From Neoceratodus forsteri (lineage: Eukaryota > Chordata > Ceratodontiformes > Ceratodontidae): a DNA stretch of 64,000 nucleotides. The position numbers and the translations under genes are program-made. Of the stretch, positions 1 to 10,546 are shown one piece after another. The stretch spans positions 493,409,501-493,473,500 of the forward strand of contig CM057459.1 of the NCBI GenBank assembly GCA_016271365.2. Direction: 5' to 3'. The notes beneath the pieces were generated by a model that searched no databases, was not told the DNA's origin, and saw only the letters and a program-made list of their open reading frames with translations. Position 1 is the first letter of the stretch. Every line of letters starts with the position of its first letter.

Positions 1-860
1 GAGAGGTTTGCAAAATCCCCAAAAGAGGAATGTTGCAGCTCTGCCATAGTGCAACCCCCCCTTGTGACCTGGCATACCAGGTTGTTTGACACAACACTGA
101 TGCAAGGGAGCTTTGGCACAGCTGTATCAGTATTTGATGCAGGCTGCAACAGAAAATCATGAATGATACAAGTTGTGTTGCAAGTCATACCTTGCATCAA
201 AATCTTTTGATAGAAGTGCCTTGTGTCATTCTCTTTTGAAAATCGGGCCCATATTATCCATTGCCAAACTCTTGGGTATAAAAATATCAGATAACTTAAA
301 ATGAGCACTTCATGTAAAAGATATCTGCAACAAGAGTAGCAAAAAAATATATATGTGTACTTTCTATTAGTATTGAAAAGGGCAGGGTTGACACAACAGG
401 GGGTCCAATTAGTGTACAAACTTTGATTTGGCCAAACATGGAATATGTTTACCTTGTGTGACCTTCTGGGCTAACAAAAAAGAGAGAGAAATGATAGAGT
501 CATAACAAAGAAGAAAATCTAGGTCACTAGTGAGAAAGATTCTTACACAATGAGGTAAAAAAACCTTGGAGCTAGAGATGCTTGAAGATAAGAGAGATGT
601 GTGATGTAAACTTTTTTTCAGATCTTTCTGCTGATGTAATAGTAAGCCACAGGGCCTGTTTTAGATAAATGAAAAATATAATTATAGATATAGGGACTCC
701 AGAAAAGGGGATTTAGAGATAAAAAAGGGAAAACAAAAAGGTGTTTGACCAACTTTATCTCTTGGGTAGCAGATACATTTGATGAGATGCCCCCCCTTTC
801 AAGGGGGTGAAGTGCCACATTGATCATTGTTCTCTGTCATAAGGTAGAAGCAATATTATT
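1..860. other. Unassigned sequence, possible DNA-transposon end
   Basis: No convincing coding region is seen. Two short inverted pairs occur near the start: tgacacaa at 87-94 with ttgtgtca at 221-228, and gatgcaagg at 99-107 with ccttgcatc at 190-198. A gaaaatcgggccca stretch follows near 238. Such pairing could be the end of a non-autonomous DNA transposon, but I cannot define its limits. The rest, to the CR1 start, is A-rich with no recognised element. Confidence 0.3.
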
Positions 861-2757
861 GCTAATTCAGGAAGTACGAGGAATCACAGAAGGAGCAGGA
901 CAGATAACTGCATCAGTTGAAGCAAAAGGAAGCAAGGAAGGCAGACAGAACAGCAAAGGCCCAAACCGAGGAAAAGATGGCCAACTCAGTTAAGAAGGGG
1001 AATAAAACCTTTTATAGGTACATCAGGGAGTGAAGGAAGACCAAGGGAGAGATAGTGAGGCTTAATAAAAGGGAGGGGGTGGTCAGAGTGTGACTGTGAA
1101 AAGGCAGAGATACTAAACAAATATTTTTGCTCAATATTCACAAATGAATGGGGGGGGGGTACCTAAACCAAACAACAGAAACACTCTGGCTATGGGGCTT
1201 GGAACCAGCCCATTCACAGAAGAAAGAGTTCTGAAAGAACTCTTAAAACTGAAAGTGGACAAAGCAATGGGGCCTGATGGGCTTCATCCTAGAATTCTAA
1301 AAGAACTAAGGGTAGAACTAGTGACACCACTGACTACCCTCTTTAACAAATCATGGGAGGATGGAGTGGTACCTGAGGACTGGAGGAGGGCAGATGTTAT
1401 TCCACTTCACAAAAGTAGGAGCAGGGCAGAAGCAGGAAACTACAGACCTGTTAGTTTAACCTCAGTGCCAGGGAAAATGATGGAATCACTTCTGAGGGAA
1501 AGAATTGTTGAGTACCTAATGGCCAGTGGAGCACAGGATCCAAGGCAGTGTGGATTCACAGTAGGAAGGTCATGTCAGAAAAATCTGATAGATTTCTTTG
1601 ACTGGGTGACCAAAATAGTAGATCAGGGAGGGGCTGTGGACATGGCCTACCTAGAATTTAGCAAGGCATTTGACACAGTCCCACACAAAAGATTAATATA
1701 CAAGTTAGCCATCCTTGGAGTGGGTCCCAAGATGGTAGCCTGGGTAAAGAATTGGCTGGAGAACAGGACACAGAGGGTAATAGTAAACGGAGTCCACTCT
1801 GAAGAAAGGGGGGTTACTAGTGGGATACCACATGGTTTAGTACTAGGACCAGTCCTCTTCAATGTCTTTATAAGTGACGTTGCAGAGGGACTGAAAGGAA
1901 ATGTATGTCTCTTTGCAGATGACACAAAGATCTGCAACAGAGTTGATACACAAGGTGGGGTGGAAAGGATGAGCAGAGACTTGGCAAGGTTGGAGGAATG
2001 GTCAAATGTATGGCAGCTTAAATTCAGTGCTAAGAAGTGCAAAGTAATGCACCTGGGAAACAAAAACCAAGGGAAAGGGCACAAAATGGGGGGTGAGATA
2101 CTAACAACAACAAAAATGGAAAGGGACCTGGGAGTAGTCATATTAGATGACCTAAAGGTGGGCAAGTAATGTGAGAGGGCAGTAAGGAGGGCTGGGGGGA
2201 TACTGGGATGCATAGGGAGCAGCATCACCCGTAGAAAACAGGATGTTGTTATCCCTCTGTACAGACAGCTGGTGAAACCCCATCTGGAGTACTGCGTACA
2301 GTTCTGGAGACCCAATCTCCACAAAGACATAGACAGGATGGAGGCAGTCCAGAGGAGTGCAACTAAAATGATGCAGGACATGATAGAAACTTTTAAGTAC
2401 CTCAAGGGAATCAACAAAGTCCAAGAGGGTAGCATCTTTCAGAAAAAGAGGTGTGCAAGAAGAAGGGGGCATAATTTGAAGATAAGGGGAGACGGCTCAG
2501 AAGTAATGTGAGGAAGTATTTTTTCACAGAGATGGTTGTGAATGCATGGAATGGCCTTCCTGAGGAGGTTGTGGAGTCAAAAACAGTGGTGGAATTCAAG
2601 AATGCATGGGACAGTCATAAGGCAATTCTAGGGGGTGGGGGTAGAAGGAAGTAGGTTGTTGGTTAACTAGGATCTGCAGTTTATCCATTAGGTAGGGAAA
2701 TGGGCAGACTGCGTGGGCCAAGCAGTCCTTATCTGCAATCAAATTCTATGTTTCTAT
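861..2757 (+). mobile_element. CR1-1, 5'-truncated CR1 LINE
   Basis: The sequence starts in the linker between endonuclease and reverse transcriptase; the matching linker in CR1-5 is near 27180. It runs through the reverse transcriptase to a 3' end with the repeated ttctatg octamer-type tail expected of CR1. Such 5' truncation is typical of target-primed insertion. Its 3' end abuts the DIRS-1 terminal sequence at about 2758, so it probably inserted at or beside that terminus. A 77-bp stretch present in CR1-3 (9639-9715) is missing at 2377/2378. Confidence 0.85.
1000..2620 (+). pseudogene. CR1-1 ORF2, reverse transcriptase (broken)
   Basis: The open stretch 1144-2169 (341 residues) holds the fingers (PDGLHPRILKEL), the YRPVSLTS block, the palm with FSKAFDTVPH, and the catalytic FADD at 1912-1923 (residues 257-260), then the thumb. 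In CR1 this enzyme copies the element RNA at a nicked target. The frame stops at 2167-2169, where CR1-3 has a Gln codon; one C-to-T change would explain it. The C-terminal part (LEYCVQFWRP, 2272 on) continues in frame until a 77-bp deletion at 2377 shifts it. The endonuclease is absent because of 5' truncation. The catalytic motif is unaltered, but the copy cannot make a full protein. Confidence 0.88.
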
Positions 2758-2761
2758 GTAA

Positions 2762-2905
2762 TGTTATGGTACTCAGTTTTTCTTATCAATGGGATTCATT
2801 ACTAATGGGTGATGTGCACCTCTACTAGGGGAAATGGCACAACCCGATACTGAAATCAGCATAGAATTCTCAGCAGCTGAACATAACATTCAAAAAAAAC
2901 CAGCA
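2762..2905 (+). repeat. DIRS terminal repeat, left copy
   Basis: The stretch 2788-2839 matches the reverse complement of about 23331-23384 with few mismatches (shared core gggtgatgtgcacc, then ctactaggggaaatgg). Weaker similarity continues for roughly 90 bp more. Inverted terminal repeats are expected of DIRS elements, and the outer end here faces left. Confidence 0.6.
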
Positions 2906-3985
2906 ACTATCCATTCTTTGCTGTGCAGTCGAAGGGGAAACTACTTGAAACATCTTTGAAGAAGGCAAATACTTTCTTTGCTCTCAGAATTTTGAGGTTG
3001 CAGTTCAGCTTAGCAGGTTGTGGCTACCTAGTGACAAGGAGCACCCCAAAATTTGAAATCATGCCTGTTAAGCTGCGGCTTTCCAATTGGCTGACCTGAC
3101 CTTTCTTTTTTCCTCACTTCCACTCTCCATACTTGGATTGTGGGCGTCTGCAACAATAATTCAGTGGTGTTTTTGTTTTTTTTGCAGGTCTCTAATTTTT
3201 CTCCGGTGAAAACAAAACAAAAAATCATGCTGCCCCAGATAAGTACCTATTTTGGGTTTTTACTTCAGGGCATTCCTTGTGTTTCCTTTCTGTCTTTGGG
3301 TGTCAGTCCCCCAGGCTTTTACAGTGACTACTGTTCTTTTCTGTTCTTTTGCCTTTATTGTCATTTTCAGGTACTTTGAGTGCTTACAATATGGGGGGTC
3401 ATTTTCTCTTTAAATCTTCCCTCAGATTGCTCTTGCCATTAAAAAAAAAGAAATGGGGAGAGAGGGGAAACACAGACTCTGAAAGGAATCAGTCTTTTAG
3501 GCAAATCTCTTTTGGGGGGGGGGATCTGTTGCTACAGATTGTGTGGCAGTTTTCAAAAGGCTCCATTGAGCCATGTGGCTTTCCTGCCATTTTTCACAGC
3601 CCCGTCCATTGGGCTTGTGCTGTTTTCTATTGAGATGCTTCATCCAGCCTCAACATGCCTTTCACCCACCTGTTCTTGGGAATGCACCCCTTCTTGATGT
3701 GCTGAAGTCAAGCACAACATTGTAACAGCACACACATGCACTTTCTTGAGAGTGCGTGCCTGCACTTTTTCTAGTGCTAGGTGTGGTGGCTCTGTTTTCT
3801 AGCAGTATCAGCACAGCTAGCTGGCACTATTGTTCCTTCTTCAGCTATTTAAGTCTCTAGTCTGAATGCAACATTTTGTTCTGCTTTCTTTTTTCTGCAG
3901 TAAAGGGGGGATTGTGGCAGCATTATATTCAGTTTTTTCAGATAGTGTTTTGGTACCATGGTTTATTGGAGACCTCTAGTGTTCA
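2906..3985 (+). other. DIRS-1 5' leader region
   Basis: About 1.1 kb without a credible open frame lies between the terminal repeat and the Gag zinc knuckle. It contains T-rich and G-rich runs. By position it should be the leader of DIRS-1, but no sequence feature proves it. Confidence 0.4.
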
Positions 3986-3990
3986 AATGA

Positions 3991-4098
3991 TGTAAGACCT
4001 GCAAAAGGGTTATGCGACCCTCTCCTCTGGGTTTCTTTTGCTCCCATTGTGTTACTCAAGCTAATATGTTGCTTACAGTTTCCCCCAGTCAGAGCTGA
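3991..4098 (+). pseudogene. DIRS-1 Gag fragment, zinc knuckle
   Basis: One frame reads C-K-T-C at 3991-4002 and C-S-H-C at 4039-4050, separated by 12 residues, then stops at 4096-4098. Paired CxxC motifs near the Gag N-terminus are a DIRS feature. The matching site in DIRS-2 is at 23912-23983. A stop lies directly upstream (3988-3990), so this is a relic. The remainder of Gag resumes only at 10101, after insertions. Confidence 0.55.
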
Positions 4099-4845
4099 GG
4101 CACTGAACTTTCACCTTGTGGCATGCTGATGACCCAGGTTCAGGAGTAAACCTGGGTTGTTGGAGGTTGGCACAGGGGAAGGAAGGGTGGAGCTGGATGG
4201 AGCAGCTGTCAGGAAGCTCTCCTCTCCGGGGAGGTGAGATGGTATCCCTCACTCACAGCTACCCCCTGGTGGAGGCCGAAGGGCTGCTCAAGTAGGGTGC
4301 CGGCGATAGGCCAATGGGGCGGGCAGAGGAGGGTTGTTACCGAGGCTGTAAGGCGCATGCGTACCTCTACTTGCATGTGTTCTTCTCCTGGGGTCCTCAG
4401 GAAAAATGGGGAGGAAAAACTGAAATAAACAGTGGCAGGATGGCGACCGACTCTCCACAGGCACCGCTTCCATACTGAGTGTAAGGTAAGCCCCAGTAAT
4501 TTTGGGGGACAGAGCTGGGGGAGCCGGTCAGATGGGGGCTATATGGGGAGGAAAAAACAGAAAATAATATAAAAAAGAATAGGCAGGTGTAGACCAAAGA
4601 AAATGTCTGCCAAAATTCAAGGTACAGTGTTTCCCTTTTTTGAGGAAAATACCCACAAGTGGAAATCCCTCCCCTGGTGGATAAAGCTGTATATAATTCC
4701 ATCAGACGCACTACTATCCCAACTGAAGGGTCTTTTGCCTTAGCAGATTCAAATGACAAATGAGTGGATGCCTCATACAGAAGAGTCTTCACCACCAATG
4801 GTGCAAGCCTCCACACCTCCTATGCTTCCTTTACGAACATACATA
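4099..4845. other. Unassigned; possible L1 5' fragment inside DIRS-1
   Basis: This is a GC-richer block with gcgcatgcg and a tggcgaccg motif, followed by a short frame opening MSAKIQG near 4603. It resembles an L1-type 5' leader running into an ORF1 N-terminus, but it does not match the leader of L1-1 at 37372. It could equally be divergent DIRS Gag. I cannot decide between these. Confidence 0.3.
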
Positions 4846-4990
4846 ATTGTCAGCAGAAACAGGCCTCATGGTCTAGCATGTCTGCTCGAGTGTGCAACTA
4901 GCCCCTCATCTTGCAGCTGCCCTTCCCACCCCCTTCCCAGTATCCCTTCTCCTTATGCTGTCCCAATCTGTCTTGAAACTGCCCACCACC

Positions 4991-7707
4991 TTACAGGACA
5001 CTATCTCGTCTGATAACGTGTTCCATTTGTCCACCACTCTTTCCATGAAAAAAATGTTTCCTCAGCTCCCTCTTAAATCTTTCCCCCTCCAATCTTAGTC
5101 CACGCCTTCTTGTGTCCCTCCTTCTTCTCATCTGAAAAATTCCTTCTGTGTTGGTCTTGTTTATCCCCTTCAGATACTTAAAGGTCTTGATCATATCTCC
5201 CCATCCCTCCTCTTCTCCCATGACTACATATTCAGTTCTCCCAGCCTGTCCTCATAGAGCTTGCTCTCCAATTCCTGGATCATCTTTGTGGCTCTTCACT
5301 GCACTCCCTCCAATAATCTGATGTCCTTCAGGAATGGCCACCAGTACTGCACACAGTATTCCAGGTGGGGCCTGACCAATGACCTATACAAGGGCAGGAT
5401 AACCTCTCTCCTTCTAGAGGGGATCCCTCTCACAATACACCCCAGCATTTTGTTGGCTTTTGCTGCAATCTTCCTGCACTGAACAGAGTTGTTCATCCTC
5501 CTAGGTCCGTCTCCTCTGTGGGGCTCCCCAACTGTACCCTATTCAAGTGATAATCCCTCCCATGGTTCCTGGCTCCGAAGTGCAGAACATTGCACTTCTT
5601 GGCATTGAATCCCAGCTGCCATGTTTCTGCCCACTCCTGCAGCTTAGCCAGATCCTCCTGCAACCCCTTCCACCCCTCCATGTCATCAACCACAGCTCCC
5701 ATCTTGGTATCGTCTGTGAACAGACTGATCTTGCTCTGGATCCCATGTGAGATATCTGCAATAAAAATCCCAAACAGCACCGTTCCCAGTACCGATCCCT
5801 GTGGTACTCCACTTGTCACTGCTCTCGGTGATGAGAAGCCCCCCCCACCACCCTTTGCTGTCTTCCCTTTAGCCAGTTTGTGATCCATTTCACCTTCCCC
5901 CCACATATTCCAGTTTCCCTCTCAACCTCCCATGCGGCACTGAATCTAAGGCCTTGATGAAGTCCAAATCCAGGACATTCACTGCATGGCCCTTATCCAG
6001 TTCCCGCATCATCCAGTCGAAGTACTCTACAAGGTTTGTCTGGCAAGATCTGCCTTCTATAAATCTATGCTGTTGACCATCCTGGAGACTGTTTTCCACC
6101 AAGAAGCTCACTAGCCTCTCTTTTTAGTATGGTCTCCATGAGCTTTCCCACAATCGATGTGAGGCTCACCAGCCTATAGTTTTCTGGCTCATCCTTTGAG
6201 CCACTTTTGTGGATGGGCACCACATGGGCCATTCTCCAGTCCTGTGGTGCACATCCAGTGTCCAGGGAGGTATTGAACAGGTTGGCCAGTGACCCTGCCA
6301 GGACATCTGCCAACTTCCTTAGTACCCTAGGGTGAATGCCACCAGGTCCAGGTGCTTTGTCCACCCTCAATGCCCCCAACCGTTCTAGTACCCTGCTCTC
6401 TGTAATCCTTACATCTGTTATCTCATCCCTTCACCTGGAGTATCTGCCCCCCTTCTCCTCTGTGAATACAGAGCAGAAGTATTCATTCACTGCTTCTGCC
6501 TGCTCCACCCCTTTCTCCACCCACCCCCCATTCTTCTTAATCCTCACCAGCTGATCCTTGTTCTTTCTTCTCTTTCTGATGTAGCGGAAGAAGTCTTTTT
6601 CTTCACTTTTGATTCCCTGTGCCAGTCTCAGCTCCCTGGACGCCTTCTCTGCTCTGACCAGTCTGGTAACCTCCCTGAGCTTCCCCATGTATGTATCCTT
6701 ATCTTCACTCCTCCTTGATTTCCTGTACTTTTGAAATGGTGCCCTCTTGGCCCTCACCTCTTCCATAACCTCCTGTGTTAGCCAACTGGGTTTCTTTGCC
6801 CTTCCCTTCTTGTTTTCCTTCCTAGTGCAAGACTCTGTTGCTTCCACCAGCCCTTCCTTTATGATGGCCCATTTCTGGTCTGCATCCATGTGTGGTTGCA
6901 TTCCTGTCAGGTGCCTGCCCAAAATTTCCCCCGTCTTCTTAAATCCACCCCTTAAACTCAATCACCCTTGTACCCATGCCCCCTGTTTCCCTCCCAATGT
7001 TGAGCATGAACCACACTGAATAGTTATCACTCCCAGCCAGTGGTTTCTCCACTTCCAGATTCCTTACAGCTTCCCCGTTATCCAGTACAAGGTCCAGAGT
7101 CCTTTCTAACAGAGTCGGCCCCTGGACCAGCTGTGTCAGAAAGCTGTCTTGAAATGCTTCTAGCAGGACCCACTCCCTTGCACTTGTAGTGGATGAGGTG
7201 CCTCAATCCACCCACAGTAGGTTGAAGTCCCCCACCACTACTGTGCTCCCCTTCCTGCAGACCCTCCAAATTGTTCAGCTAATTCCCTATCCAAGTTAGT
7301 CCCCCGAGCTGGTGGCCAGTACACCACACCCATCCTCAGTGTCCTATTCTTTGCATCTTGGAACTGCATCCATAGTGCTTCTGTCCTCCCCATCTCCCCT
7401 TCCTCCCTTATGCACTTTATCCCCTCCCTTACATAGATCATCACCCCGCATTTTCCTTAGCTCTGTCTTTTCTGAATAACCTGAACCCTGGGATCATCAT
7501 ATCCTAGTCCTGGTACTGGGTGGCCCACATTTCCATAACGGTCGCAATGTTCATCCCCTCCACTGCCAAGAGAGCCTGTAACTCCACTGTTCTATTCCTT
7601 CTTGTATTCAGTGAGACCACCCTCCAGCCTGTATCCTCCCCTTTCCTACCCCTTTTCTTCCCCCCCTTTATCCCTCCCAGTGCCACTTCCCAACTGCCTT
7701 TACCCAT
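4991..7707 (-). pseudogene. CR1-2 ORF2: endonuclease and reverse transcriptase (broken)
   Basis: Endonuclease pieces are VVSLNTRRNRTVELQALL (7504-7707) and VYWPPARG (7238-7444). The linker is long and open at 6431-6961. RT blocks are PGPGGIHPRVLRKL and YRLVSLTS (6065-6379), GRSCQTNLVEYFDW and DFIKALDSVPH (5890-6111), then SGVPQGSVLGTVLF and the catalytic site (5493-5906). The catalytic motif reads FTDD at 5709-5720, with Thr for the usual Ala, as in CR1-6; both Asp remain. Several frame changes and stops make this a pseudogene. Confidence 0.85.
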
Positions 7708-8099
7708 AACTAGGGGGTGAGCTCTCTAGGCTCCCTTTTTTGGACCCTTTTCCTACCAGCGGTCCCCTCGCCACCCCCCCATACTTTAAATCCACTTTTG
7801 TTGATACAATATATACCCCTCTATTCCCCGCTTTAGTATTCTTTTCCCCTCCCTGCTCAAATGTAACCTGTCCCCTGCATATAGAACACTATTGCCCCAG
7901 GTCCTGCCCCAGTCTGGCACTAATCCATACTCCCTGGTATGGCACCAGTCCCTCAGTCACTCATTGAACTCCTCTATCCTTTTTTTCCTTACTGTACTCA
8001 CACATGGTACTGGGAGTACCTCAGAGAATGCCACCAACGCCCCCCACCTCCTCACACTGCCTACCCAACTCATCGAACATTCTCTTTACTACTTCTACC

Positions 8100-9051
8100 A
8101 TTTCCACCACCAAATTGTTTGTACCCATGTGCATCACTATGTGAGGTTTTTCCCTCTTCCTCTGTGTGCACTTCAGAAGTGCCTACCCAGCCCTACCCAT
8201 GGTCAACCCCGCAATAGCCTCAACCCAGATGCGACTGTGCCTTTCTCCCCTTTCACCCCATCTAACCCCTTTCAGTATAGAATCCCCCAGCACTAGTATC
8301 CCCCATCTTATCATCCTGTACCCCCTCCTCCTGTTTTCACTGTCCGCAGTTCCAGAGTCCACACTGCCCTGCTCCTTATTACCTCTATCAGCACCATTTG
8401 TGACTCCTACATCTTCCCCCATTTCCGACTCCCTCCACATCTACCCTGCTCTTCCACTCCCCCGTTCTTCCTTTCCCAGCCTGACTCCTCACTCCTGGGT
8501 CTTCACTACCCTTCTTCTCCCTTCCCCCATGATCTCTGACAACTCCACTACCACCTCCGATGCCAACACTGCAAACCTATTACTTGCTACCCCGGCAGTG
8601 CTGCCCATCTCCTCCTTCCCCTGACCTAAGTCTTCCCTCCACTTACTGCCCCTCTGATCTTTTTACCCCAACACCCCTCCCCACATCCTCATGGGATTTA
8701 TGCCTGCTGTTCCTCCTTAGCTTCTCCCAGCTACCCCTCTCCAGGGTCCCTCCTGCCCCAGCCCCTCATTCTCACCCTCCTCAGCTCCCTCCAGAGCCCC
8801 TGTACCTCCTCTTCCAGTCTCCTCAGCCTGTAACAAATTGGACAACCTCCCAGTTTCCATAGTATGTTCATCCAAACAGCTGCCCCACAACCATTGCACC
8901 CTATTATCCTCCCTGTGCCTACCCCCCTCACTCCATGGTGCCCACCATTCCATTCACTATTCCAATGTCTCCTGCCACCCTTATTTATGCCCCTCCTTCC
9001 CCCAGTGTAATCCCCCCACAATGCCCCATTTTCTTTCCCTCCATTATTCAC
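8100..9051 (-). pseudogene. CR1-2 ORF1: zinc finger, coiled coil, SGNH esterase (broken)
   Basis: The 8731-9051 frame has CNGCGAAVW, then CPIC, then a heptad-like LEEEVQGLWRELRRVR: the PHD-like finger and coiled coil expected of CR1 ORF1. The 8183-8440 frame contains VLGDSI, the Gly-Asp-Ser of SGNH hydrolases, and an MGTNN block follows at about 8130. In CR1 the ORF1 protein binds RNA and has an esterase-like domain of unclear purpose. The parts sit in different frames with stops between, so the gene is dead. It is the most complete CR1 ORF1 in the window. Confidence 0.75.
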
Positions 9052-9357
9052 ACTTAACTTAAACGTAACCTCAATTCCTTATCACATAGTCTTACAGCAA
9101 TAGCTGGACACCATATGTGACCCTAATAGCTTGCTTCCGAGTCCTTCTTTACCCCCATTCTCCATAGCTTGCTAGCTCAGAAACTCTAGTTAACACATTT
9201 ATACATGACCCTGCCAGTTTGAACTTTAGACTTTCAACTTTAAAATATGCAGTTACCCTTCTTAACCCAAGCTTGTCAGTTTGACTTTAAAACTTGCAGC
9301 TTTAAAACATTTAAACTTTATTGTTGCCAGAGCCTTAAACTTGTGGGTTACAGTGGG

Positions 9358-10100
9358 GGTAGCAACAACAACAAAAATGGGAAGGGACCTGGGGGTAGTC
9401 ATATCAGATGACCTTAAGGTTAGCAAGCAATGTGAGAAGGCAGTAGGGAGGGCTGGGGGTATACTGGGATGCATAGGGAGAGGCATCACCAGCAGAAAAC
9501 CGGAAGTTGTTATCCCTGTGTACAGACAGTTAGTGAGACCCTATCTGGAGTACTGCAATCAGTTCTGAAGACCCCATCTCTGCAAGGACATAGATAGTAT
9601 GGAGGCAGTCCAGAGGAGGGCAACTAAAATGGTGCAGGGTCTGCAAGAGAAGCCATATGAGGAGAGACTAAAGAAGGTTAATATGTATACACTCGAGAAG
9701 AGGAGGGGGGAGGGGACATGATAGAAACTTTTAAGTACCTCAGTAGAATCAACAAAGTCCAAGAGGGTAGCATCTTTCAGAAAAAGAGATATGCAAGAAC
9801 AAGTGGACACAATTTGAAGATTGGAGGATGGCTCAAGGGCAATGTGAGGAAGTATTTTTTTCACAGAGAGGGTGGTGGATGCATGGAACAGTCTTCCTGA
9901 GGAGGTTGTGGGGTCTAAAACTGTGGGAGAATTCAAGAATGCATGGGACAGATATAAGGCAATTCTTGTGGGGGGTAGGAAGAAATAGGCTGTTGGTTAA
10001 CTAGGATCTGTAGCTTATCCTGTAGATAGAGAAATGGACAGACTAGGTGGGCCAAGTTGTCCTTATCTGCCTTCAAAGTCTATGTTTCTATGTTTCTATG
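9358..10100 (+). mobile_element. CR1-3, CR1 3' fragment
   Basis: It begins in the RT C-terminal domain (ATTTKMGRDLGVVISDDLKVSK) and runs through LEYC and EKRRG blocks to the 3' end with two ttctatg units at 10081-10100. It retains the 77 bp missing from CR1-1. DIRS-1 Gag resumes directly after it at 10101. Its 5' end meets the 5' end of CR1-2, giving a head-to-head pair. Confidence 0.85.
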
Positions 10101-10510
10101 CTTCAGTGATGGGCAGTTTCCTTCCCTTGGGTTTAGAGGGGGAAAGCAATTTGGAGTTGGTATGCTCAGCCACCACTTTTCTAGGGGATGCCATAGTGGA
10201 GAACTTATGCATGTTGGTTCACTCTGCTTATCATATTGAGTTGGCTATGCGAAGCATATGGCTTTGGCATTGGGTTACTGATCAGGTATTGAAGACCAAG
10301 CTGTTCAGCTTAGCCTTTGAAGGAGGTTTATTGTTTGGTTCTGGCCTGGATGATATTATGAAGAATATTCAGGATAAGAGGGTCCACTATCCAGTGTCAA
10401 AACAACAGCAAAAGGACAGTTCAACTCTGAAAGGTCAAAGAGGTGGAAGACAGAGGCAGTTTTTTGGGGGGGGTTCATCCCTTTTGGAACTTTGGGAACC
10501 AGAGGAGTAA
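10101..10510 (+). pseudogene. DIRS-1 Gag, C-terminal part
   Basis: An open frame continues from the CR1-3 end to 10510 and contains LCMLVHSAYHIELAMRSIW and then FEGGLLFGSGLDDIM, the pattern at the end of vertebrate DIRS Gag. A basic tail follows (QRGGRQRQFFGGG). The first part of the frame (10034-10100) is translated CR1-3 tail and is not Gag. The N-terminal zinc knuckle is 6 kb upstream because of insertions. Confidence 0.65.
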
Positions 10511-10546
10511 AGGACCTTATTCAGGTTTTAAGAGCTATAGTAACAG

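Larger units (their letters stand above)
4846..9352 (-). mobile_element. CR1-2, near-complete CR1 LINE, antisense
   Basis: Read on the minus strand this holds a 5' leader (about 9352-9060), ORF1 (about 9051-8100), ORF2 endonuclease (about 7707-7000), linker, reverse transcriptase (6379-5493) and C-terminal domain to about 4990. The 3' end stops near 4846 without the usual ttctatg tail. It belongs to a different CR1 subfamily from CR1-1, CR1-3 and CR1-5, as the C-terminal domains differ throughout. It lies within the Gag region of DIRS-1, and its 5' end abuts CR1-3 head to head. Confidence 0.85.

Noticed and set aside
4234..4816. Overlapping open frames on both strands, up to 139 residues
   Set aside because: No known domain; GC-rich block inside a transposon leader; frames overlap on opposite strands without support.
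7520..9062. Many Pro/Ser-rich plus-strand frames
   Set aside because: They are complements of the CR1-2 ORF1 and endonuclease region, which is read with domain motifs on the minus strand.
4846..10100. Twin-primed (5'-inverted) single CR1 insertion
   Set aside because: The antisense part is almost full length and belongs to a different CR1 subfamily from the sense part.
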